Below, in pieces: positions 1-4,214 of a stretch of 5,620 nucleotides of DNA. How positions within the stretch are numbered: the stretch's first letter is position 1; every line of letters begins with the position of its first letter. The translations under genes and the position numbers were made by a program. Origin of the DNA: Desulfobacterales bacterium S5133MH16 (GTDB taxonomy: Bacteria > Desulfobacterota > Desulfobacteria > Desulfobacterales > UBA11574); contig MAXL01000393.1 in assembly GCA_001751005.1 (NCBI GenBank), positions 1-5,620 on the forward strand. Direction: 5' to 3'. Below the pieces are notes generated by a model, which worked only from the letters and a program-made list of their open reading frames with translations, did not search any database and was not told where the DNA came from.

Positions 1-210
1 AGGCCGGACAAGAAGTTTTGGAAATTCCACCGGACCTACGCCAATAGCAAGGGTGTCCCCGGAAACAGCTTCAGGAATATCAGGTTGCATCTCGGGAGAT
101 GGATTCAGGGTATAATACCTCACCGCAGGGGTAGTACTGCACCCGGCAAGTAAAAATACCATAAGGGAAAATACCAAACTTATGTTCCCAAAGCATGCTC
201 TATTTTTCAT
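1..210 (-). CDS. pqiC: PqiC-like outer-membrane lipoprotein, ABC-type transport auxiliary family (partial, C-terminus outside window)
   Basis: Seen: an ATG at 210 opens a frame of 70 codons that runs off the window edge. Residues about 8-22 are hydrophobic and end in the lipobox LLAGC, so Cys24 is the expected lipidation site. The residue after it is Ser, not Asp, which by the Lol sorting rule favours the outer membrane. The mature part begins with a RYYTL motif (31-35) and then an IGVGPVEFPKLLVRP segment (56-70), both typical of the PqiC/YmbA family (formerly DUF330). The start codon overlaps the end of pqiB by 11 bases, and an AGGA lies seven bases before it. Family knowledge: PqiC is the outer-membrane partner of the PqiA/PqiB trans-envelope system, and E. 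coli PqiC is about 187 residues, so roughly 60% is missing here. Inference: it receives the distal end of the PqiB tube. The lipobox, family motifs and operon position agree well. Confidence 0.9.
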   Translation of the reverse strand, partial: MKNRACFGNISLVFSLMVFLLAGCSTTPAVRYYTLNPSPEMQPDIPEAVSGDTLAIGVGPVEFPKLLVRP

Positions 211-1819
211 TGCCCTTTTCCTTTCCAAAAACCAGGGACTCGGGATGTCGTCCTAGGTAATCCGCCAGTACGCTGATATTCCGAGCCGCATCGGCCAGCT
301 CTGCCAACGCACGTTTCAATTCGTGACCCGTGGGAGACTCGGCACTCAACAGTCTGTCCAACTTAATCAGGGTGGTTTGAGATCGCTCCAGCGTGGCGGT
401 GGCCGCAGGAGCAACCTTTTCATCCAGATTTTGCATGAGCTTGTACAACTGTTCGGTGGACTTATTCAAGTGCGCCAGGGTCTCTCGGAGGTCTTTGCCG
501 ATCTGCTCCAAGGGAAGTTTTTCCAGCTTGTCTACAATGTTAGTTATGCCTCTGGTGATCTCTTCTATGGGCGTCGGAATAGTTGGCAGTTCCGGATATT
601 TCCCGCCATATACGATCTTGCGGGGAGGCGCATCCGGATACATGTCCAGATCAATGTAAAGTTGTCCGGTCAAGAGATTTCCCTGCTTGAGTTGCGCCCG
701 GAGACCCTTTTCCACAAGAAACTCATTCCCACGCTGTCTATCAATGGTTTGCTTGCCGGTCATTGCGATCCGCTCCGGTTCTATCTCAATTACCACAGGG
801 ATTCGAAAAGCCTTGGCGTCATAGTCAAACTCCAGTTTTATATCAATAACCTCTCCAATCTTGATGCCTTTGAATTTCACCGGCGCACCCACAGAAAGGC
901 CTCCTACCGAACCTTCGAAGTGCAACAGCCAGCGGGTCTTTTTCACATAAGTTTTCTTATAGATATCCTCCCGTCTATCATACAGCCGAAAGATCTCACC
1001 CTCTTTGGCGGCCGGACCGGGTGCCGAATTCTTCGGGTTCTCGAAGGCAATCCCTCCGATCATAATGGCCACAAAGGATTCCGTGTTGACCTTGATGCCG
1101 CCGGCGTCAACGGATACGTCCAGCCCCCCCGCATTCCAGAAACGCGTATTTTTTCGCACGCGCTCATGATGTGGAGCATGAATAAAGATCTTGATATCAA
1201 CGGCTTGTCCGTCTTTTTCCATTTCGTACGCCACAACCTGGCCCACCTTGATCTGCCGGAAATACACGGGCTTGCCAACACCCAGTGAACCCAGTCTTTC
1301 CGCCTTGAGCACGAAATGGCGACCCGGCAAATCCGTGGTTACGATGGGCTGCGTCTCCAGCCCCTTGAAGGACCGGGCTGTCTTACCGGGTTTTCCCGGA
1401 TCTATGCCGATATAAGCCCCGGAAAAGAGTGTGCCAAGACCGGAAACTCCGCCGCCGGCTATCCGGGCTCGAACCACCCAGAAGCGGGTGTTTTCCGATA
1501 AATAGTCTTTGGCATCTCGCGTCAACTGAGCCGTTACAATGACTTGCGACAGGTCCGGGCTGAGTTGGATATCCTCCACTTGACCCACTTCCACGTCTTT
1601 GAATTTAATTTTGGTTTTGCCGACTTCCAGCCCCTCGGCGCTTTCGAAGGTAATCGTAATGGTGGGCCCTTTTTCGGTCACGGCCTTGTATAACAGCCAG
1701 CCACCAATCAAAAGAGCGACCAAAGGCACGATCCAGACAATGGAAACGCTTTTTTTGGGTTTAACAACGGCCTGGGCCGCACCCGAAGCACCGGTTTCTT
1801 GGATTTGCTGTTCATTCAT
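200..1819 (-). CDS. pqiB: PqiB, intermembrane transport protein with three MCE domains
   Basis: 539 residues from the ATG at 1819, close to the roughly 546 of E. coli PqiB. A GTG at 1831 would add four residues, but it has no ribosome-binding site, whereas GAGGA sits five bases before the ATG. Seen: a short cytoplasmic N-terminus, one membrane helix (about 27-46), then three MCE modules at about 52-143, 166-259 and 295-392. Each opens with a strand rich in T/F/V and a G-L-x-V-G-x-x-V/I-x-F/Y pattern (EGLEVG, GSLGVG, GGLSVG). A long, mostly helical tail follows (about 418-522). Family knowledge: MCE proteins bind lipids. PqiB forms a hexameric stack of MCE rings with a helical needle crossing the periplasm towards PqiC. 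The three-module count separates it from LetB (YebT), which has seven, and MlaD, which has one. The gene overlaps pqiA by 8 bases and pqiC by 11, which implies translational coupling. No frameshift or missing module is seen. Confidence 0.96.
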   Translation of the reverse strand: MNEQQIQETGASGAAQAVVKPKKSVSIVWIVPLVALLIGGWLLYKAVTEKGPTITITFESAEGLEVGKTKIKFKDVEVGQVEDIQLSPDLSQVIVTAQLTRDAKDYLSENTRFWVVRARIAGGGVSGLGTLFSGAYIGIDPGKPGKTARSFKGLETQPIVTTDLPGRHFVLKAERLGSLGVGKPVYFRQIKVGQVVAYEMEKDGQAVDIKIFIHAPHHERVRKNTRFWNAGGLDVSVDAGGIKVNTESFVAIMIGGIAFENPKNSAPGPAAKEGEIFRLYDRREDIYKKTYVKKTRWLLHFEGSVGGLSVGAPVKFKGIKIGEVIDIKLEFDYDAKAFRIPVVIEIEPERIAMTGKQTIDRQRGNEFLVEKGLRAQLKQGNLLTGQLYIDLDMYPDAPPRKIVYGGKYPELPTIPTPIEEITRGITNIVDKLEKLPLEQIGKDLRETLAHLNKSTEQLYKLMQNLDEKVAPAATATLERSQTTLIKLDRLLSAESPTGHELKRALAELADAARNISVLADYLGRHPESLVFGKEKGNEK

Positions 1820-3041
1820 GGTTTTCCTCACAATTGTCCCAGATGAGTCTGGGATCGAAGCTCATGGCCGCTAACATGGTGATGATCACCACGCCGCAAA
1901 AATAGACTGCCGCAGGACCGGCTTCGATGGTTGCCAGAGCGCCTAAATTCACCATGGCAACCAGGATGGTCACCACATACACATCCACCATGGACCAGCG
2001 GCCCACAACCTCTGCCATTCGATAGATTTTTGTACGATCCACGGGTCGCCATCCGGATTTGCGCTGGACCGAAAAAGACAAATAACTTAGAGCCAAAAGC
2101 TTTAACAATGGCACAAACACACTGGCCACGAAGATCACTAACGCAATGGGCCACATGCCCGAAGAAATAAAATAAATGACTCCGCTAATGATGGTATCGG
2201 CCTGCTTTTTCCCCAAAGAGGTGACAATGGTGATCGGCAGCACGTTGGCCGGAACATAGAATATTGCGGCCGCCAGGATCAGTGCCCAGGTCCGCGCAAT
2301 GCTGTTGGGCTTGCGCCGGTGCAGGTGCGTGCCGCATCGCGGACAGGTCAGGGCATAAACCCCGTGGGAAGGTGAACGGCATAGGAGATGGCAGGTATGA
2401 CAGCCGATCAGGTTGGCCTGTCCAACGGAGATGCCGCGGGTACTCTCTTGAATTTTTATTCTTTCCCACACCGCATGCGGATCCAATACCGCCATGGTCG
2501 CGGCCAAAACAAAGATCAAGGCCATGAATGCAAACGCGGCGATGCCCGGTACGATCGTGGCCATTTTGCCCAGTTTTACAATGGAAACCAGAATGCCCAG
2601 CATGAACACTTCCATCATGGCCCAGGGCTGCAAGGATTGGATGAGCCGAAACACTTCCTTCAGCTTCCAGGGGAGCCGGTTCAGCCTGAGCGGTATCAGC
2701 ACATACAGCAACCCCATCATCTGTGCCGCAGGCATGACAATGGTCGTCAACAGTACCACGGTTGCCAGGATCCACATCCCCTGATGATAAAGCTCCTGGA
2801 CGCCGGTAATCAATATGGTCTCGTGGACCTGGGCTTGGAGTTTGAAGCCTAAAAAAGGGAAGGCGTTCGCCACCACAAACAGAATAAGGCCCGTCACCGT
2901 CAATGCCAGCGTACGCTCCAAACTGTCGCGTTTGTGCTGATACAACAGCGCGCCGCACCGGGAACACTTGGCTGCGCTTCCTTCGGGCACAGGATCAACC
3001 CGATGAATTAAATCACACTCGTGGCAAGCTATTAACGACAT
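1812..3041 (-). CDS. pqiA: PqiA, inner-membrane protein with two zinc-ribbon-like Cys clusters
   Basis: 409 residues, close to E. coli PqiA (about 417). Seen: an internal duplication in which each half starts with a four-cysteine cluster and continues with four membrane helices. First half: Cys6-x2-Cys9 and Cys26-x2-Cys29, with helices near 46-66, 90-116, 142-156 and 162-186. Second half: Cys214-x2-Cys217 and Cys233-x2-Cys236, with helices near 252-275, 296-320, 350-367 and 376-395. Helices are estimated by eye. Both halves carry the VANAFP / PANVLP motif in the first helix that marks the family. All eight cysteines are present, so both metal sites are probably functional. Family knowledge: PqiA (and LetA/YebS) is the inner-membrane component that works with its MCE partner, and it is not an ABC permease. 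Its name comes from paraquat induction in E. coli; nothing here shows that regulation. The ATG at 3041 is preceded by GTAGGG and AGGAG. It is the first gene of pqiABC, with pqiB overlapping its end. Confidence 0.96.
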   Translation of the reverse strand: MSLIACHECDLIHRVDPVPEGSAAKCSRCGALLYQHKRDSLERTLALTVTGLILFVVANAFPFLGFKLQAQVHETILITGVQELYHQGMWILATVVLLTTIVMPAAQMMGLLYVLIPLRLNRLPWKLKEVFRLIQSLQPWAMMEVFMLGILVSIVKLGKMATIVPGIAAFAFMALIFVLAATMAVLDPHAVWERIKIQESTRGISVGQANLIGCHTCHLLCRSPSHGVYALTCPRCGTHLHRRKPNSIARTWALILAAAIFYVPANVLPITIVTSLGKKQADTIISGVIYFISSGMWPIALVIFVASVFVPLLKLLALSYLSFSVQRKSGWRPVDRTKIYRMAEVVGRWSMVDVYVVTILVAMVNLGALATIEAGPAAVYFCGVVIITMLAAMSFDPRLIWDNCEENHE

Positions 3042-3116
3042 GACTCCTACCCTACAAGAACTTAGTTCCTTAGTAGTAAATTTTGTGCTTTTTATGGCAA
3101 AACTTTTTCAATTCTA

Positions 3117-3140
3117 CCACAAAGACACCAGACACAAAGG
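3117..3140. repeat. Short degenerate CACAAAG/GACAC repeat
   Basis: The sequence reads as ACCACAAAGACACC followed by AGACACAAAGG, that is two copies of a CACAAAG unit separated by GACACC/AGA. Motifs of this kind (accacaaagacacaaagg-like) recur between genes in many bacterial genomes. That is recollection only, and no copy number can be judged from one window. It may be the remnant of a dispersed intergenic repeat. Confidence 0.4.
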
Positions 3141-3149
3141 ATCAAGTTA

Positions 3150-3162
3150 GGGGCTTTGCCCC
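3150..3162. other. Small GC hairpin GGGGC-TTT-GCCCC
   Basis: A perfect 5-bp all-GC stem with a three-base loop, lying between vapC and pqiA. It is not followed by a run of T on either strand, so it is not a standard intrinsic terminator. It sits directly beside the degenerate repeat at 3117-3140 and may belong to the same repetitive unit. Confidence 0.5.
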
Positions 3163-3199
3163 AATGGAATGTCCTATATTTTCTTAAGTTGTAGAAATT

Positions 3200-3598
3200 T
3201 CAAGACGTAGCAATTACAGATCGAATATCTGTCTGACTAAAATCTTTACCTTTGAAAAGTAACGGTTCTCCAGAATATTTTGCCAGTGCATATGCACAAC
3301 AATCTCCAATATTCAAATCTGCAGGATGGTTTCCCTTTCCATAGTTTCTCCAAGCCGTTAGGGCCAGCTCCACCTGATCACCGTTGAGAGCAACGATTTC
3401 AATTCGAGCGCGATGCAGAAACAGATCTAGTTCACGGCCGCCGGCCTCCCCTTTCTTGGCCTCAATTACAATGGCGCTCTCCAATGCGTTAAAAGCACTG
3501 ATCATTTTTTTTGGATCATCAGCAAGTGCCCGTACAAAAGACTCTGTTTCCGGTTCACCGAAAAGAATAGCAATCACCGCAGATGTGTCGACGACCAT
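3200..3598 (-). CDS. vapC: VapC toxin, PIN-domain ribonuclease
   Basis: 132 residues, the usual length for a VapC. Seen: the N-terminus MVVDTSAVIAILFGEPE carries the first PIN acidic residue (Asp4) and the family's DTSA motif. Glu40 lies in the NALESAIVIEAKKG helix. The ADLNIGDCCAYALAK block supplies Asp94 and Asp99, and GEPLLFKGKDFSQTDI supplies Asp119 and Asp124. The conserved acidic set expected to bind Mg2+/Mn2+ is therefore complete, and the toxin looks active. Family knowledge: VapC toxins cut RNA, often tRNA or rRNA, and are blocked by VapB; the target here cannot be read from sequence. The start is supported by AGGTG (3610-3606), seven bases upstream. This VapC type normally pairs with an Rv0623-type VapB, and such a gene is present upstream at 3856-4110, but 257 bp away instead of adjacent. 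No other antitoxin frame lies between them. Confidence 0.94.
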   Translation of the reverse strand: MVVDTSAVIAILFGEPETESFVRALADDPKKMISAFNALESAIVIEAKKGEAGGRELDLFLHRARIEIVALNGDQVELALTAWRNYGKGNHPADLNIGDCCAYALAKYSGEPLLFKGKDFSQTDIRSVIATS

Positions 3599-3605
3599 TA
3601 CTTTG

Positions 3606-3610
3606 CACCT
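3606..3610 (-). promoter_or_regulatory. Ribosome-binding site of vapC
   Basis: AGGTG on the minus strand, seven bases before the vapC ATG. It lies outside the putative insert that separates vapB and vapC, so vapC keeps its own initiation site although it is no longer close enough to vapB for translational coupling. Confidence 0.55.
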
Positions 3611-3620
3611 GGATTATGCA

Positions 3621-3717
3621 CGGGTCGGAGGCTTTCATCTACAAGGCATTTAAGGGCGCCGCCATAGTCAACTATTGCAAGCCCTTAATAACGTGGCAGA
3701 TGGAAGCCTCCGGCCCG
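3621..3717. repeat. 97-bp nested imperfect palindrome between vapB and vapC
   Basis: Outer arms 3621-3640 and 3698-3717 are 20 bp each and match at 18 positions. The two exceptions (T3625 against G3713, T3635 against G3703) are G-U pairs in plus-strand RNA but A-C mismatches in minus-strand RNA. Further in, TTAAGGGC (3650-3657) pairs with GCCCTTAA (3681-3688). At the centre, ATAG (3664-3667) pairs with CTAT (3672-3675) around a TCAA loop, extended by two more pairs across one mismatch. The whole region can fold into one long branched-free hairpin with internal loops. It has no coding potential. It resembles REP/BIME-like or MITE-like palindromic elements in general form, but I do not recognise a named family. 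Confidence 0.85.
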
Positions 3718-3726
3718 CCCGAAGGG

Positions 3727-3847
3727 TGAAAATTAAAAAGACAAAATGACTTCCATCATTTTTTACCCATTTAGTATTTTGTATTACTTCTCAAAATTGT
3801 ATGACCTGCCGTTATTATTCTTAATACACAATTATTTTTAATTTTCA
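3727..3847. repeat. AT-rich segment flanked by a perfect 13-bp inverted repeat
   Basis: TGAAAATTAAAAA at 3727-3739 is the exact reverse complement of TTTTTAATTTTCA at 3835-3847. The 121-bp segment is markedly richer in A and T than the neighbouring genes. In such AT-rich DNA a 13-bp match could arise by chance, so its status as the terminal repeat of a small element is tentative. It contains the terminator-like hairpin at 3743-3762 and no convincing gene. Confidence 0.45.
3736..3762 (-). terminator. Terminator-like AT-rich hairpin downstream of vapB
   Basis: AAAATGA (3743-3749) and TCATTTT (3756-3762) form a 7-bp stem with a six-base loop. Read on the minus strand, the stem is followed by GTCTTTTT, which gives the layout of an intrinsic terminator placed after vapB and before vapC. 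The stem has only one G-C pair, so it would be weak at best. Confidence 0.3.
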
Positions 3848-3855
3848 TGCAATAT

Positions 3856-4110
3856 TCAGGTTGGAACTCCTACGGAGTCATAACCCAATATTTCATCGGC
3901 AGGCCGTTGATCCTGATCGGGAATCGCACTGCAACGTTTAGAGATTTTCAATATCTCTTCCACCAGGTCAGTAGCAGTGGAACGACCGCGGAGACGTTCC
4001 AGACTTTCTTCCAAGGCGTGGGTGATCGCCTGAGTAATATTTTCCCCACTCTCGGCTGCAAGTTCGCGGGCCAGCTTTTCAGTTTTTGGATTTCTTATAC
4101 TTAGGGCCAT
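3856..4110 (-). CDS. vapB: VapB antitoxin, Rv0623/PSK_trans_fac type
   Basis: 84 residues, full length for this family. Seen: the N-terminal MALSIRNPKTEKLARELA followed by GENITQAITHALEESLERL is the signature of the Rv0623-like transcription-factor antitoxins, with a ribbon-helix-helix-like DNA-binding portion at about 1-40. The C-terminal part keeps the toxin-binding pattern ILKISKRCSAIPDQDQRPADEILGYDSVGVPT, in which the RCSAIP and ADEILGYD blocks are the conserved ones. The frame is undamaged and ends at the family's usual C-terminus, so the DNA following it did not truncate it. Family knowledge: VapB neutralises VapC through its C-terminal segment and, with VapC, represses its own promoter. 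A strong promoter and an overlapping AT-rich inverted repeat lie just upstream. The ribosome-binding site is weak (GAG eight bases before the ATG). The 257-bp gap to vapC is abnormal for the pair. Confidence 0.93.
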   Translation of the reverse strand: MALSIRNPKTEKLARELAAESGENITQAITHALEESLERLRGRSTATDLVEEILKISKRCSAIPDQDQRPADEILGYDSVGVPT

Positions 4111-4133
4111 TTTCGCTCATGATTATCGTATAT

Positions 4134-4157
4134 AAAATATAAAAAATTATATATTTT
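4134..4157. promoter_or_regulatory. Candidate VapB/VapBC operator
   Basis: AAAATATA (4134-4141) and TATATTTT (4150-4157) form an 8-bp inverted repeat with an eight-base spacer. It overlaps the -10 box of the vapB promoter. The position fits the known autorepression of vapBC operons, but the region is so AT-rich that the repeat alone is weak evidence. Confidence 0.4.
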
Positions 4158-4175
4158 GCATCCATTGCCTGTCAA
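4146..4175 (-). promoter_or_regulatory. Sigma-70-type promoter of vapB
   Basis: On the minus strand a perfect TTGACA (4175-4170) is followed after 18 bases by a perfect TATAAT (4151-4146). Transcription would begin near 4139, giving a leader of about 29 bases before the vapB ATG. It lies in the 104-bp gap after the asnB stop, so vapB does not depend on asnB read-through. Confidence 0.75.
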
Positions 4176-4214
4176 CCGAAAAGTTATGAAAAAATCTGTA
4201 ATATCCATATTTAT

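Larger units (their letters stand above)
3042..3199. other. Intergenic spacer between vapC and pqiA
   Basis: This 158-bp AT-leaning gap holds no plausible gene. It contains the hairpin and short repeat listed separately, and a perfect 11-bp palindrome GAACTTAGTTC at 3058-3068, about 17 bases before the pqiA start. Any pqiA promoter should lie here. The best -10 I can see on the minus strand is TAGAAT (3116-3111), but the nearest -35-like TTGTGT is only 15-16 bases upstream, so I do not call it. Neither strand shows a hairpin followed by a T-run, so read-through from vapC into pqiA cannot be excluded. Confidence 0.6.
3621..3846. mobile_element. Putative 226-bp non-coding insert splitting vapBC, bounded by ATGCA direct repeats
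   Basis: ATGCA occurs at 3616-3620, immediately before the large palindrome, and again at 3847-3851, immediately after the AT-rich half. Removing one copy and the 226 bp between them would leave 26 bases from the vapB stop to the vapC start, a normal spacing for this operon. That makes a 5-bp target duplication plausible. Against it, the two ends are not inverted repeats of each other (one is GC-rich, the other AT-rich), and a 5-bp match is short. It contains no transposase, so any mobility would have to be supplied in trans. It may also be a composite of two elements, 3621-3717 and 3727-3847. Confidence 0.4.

Noticed and set aside
323..1288. A 321-residue open frame on the plus strand
   Set aside because: It is the complementary shadow of pqiB, whose MCE modules are clear on the minus strand. 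The translated product has no domain-like pattern.
2185..2967. A 260-residue open frame on the minus strand inside pqiA
   Set aside because: It is an out-of-frame shadow; the other frame encodes the eight-helix, eight-cysteine PqiA without interruption.
3150..3162. GGGGC-TTT-GCCCC hairpin as an intrinsic terminator for vapC
   Set aside because: No T-run follows on either strand.
3771..3848. A 25-codon minus-strand frame (MKIKNNCVLRII...) just after vapB
   Set aside because: It lies in AT-rich DNA, has no recognisable ribosome-binding site and resembles no family I know. Its start falls inside the putative insert border.
4079..4120. A 13-codon frame (MSENGPKYKKSKN) starting ten bases upstream of vapB in another frame
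   Set aside because: It overlaps the conserved vapB start and has no ribosome-binding site; it is most likely a chance frame.
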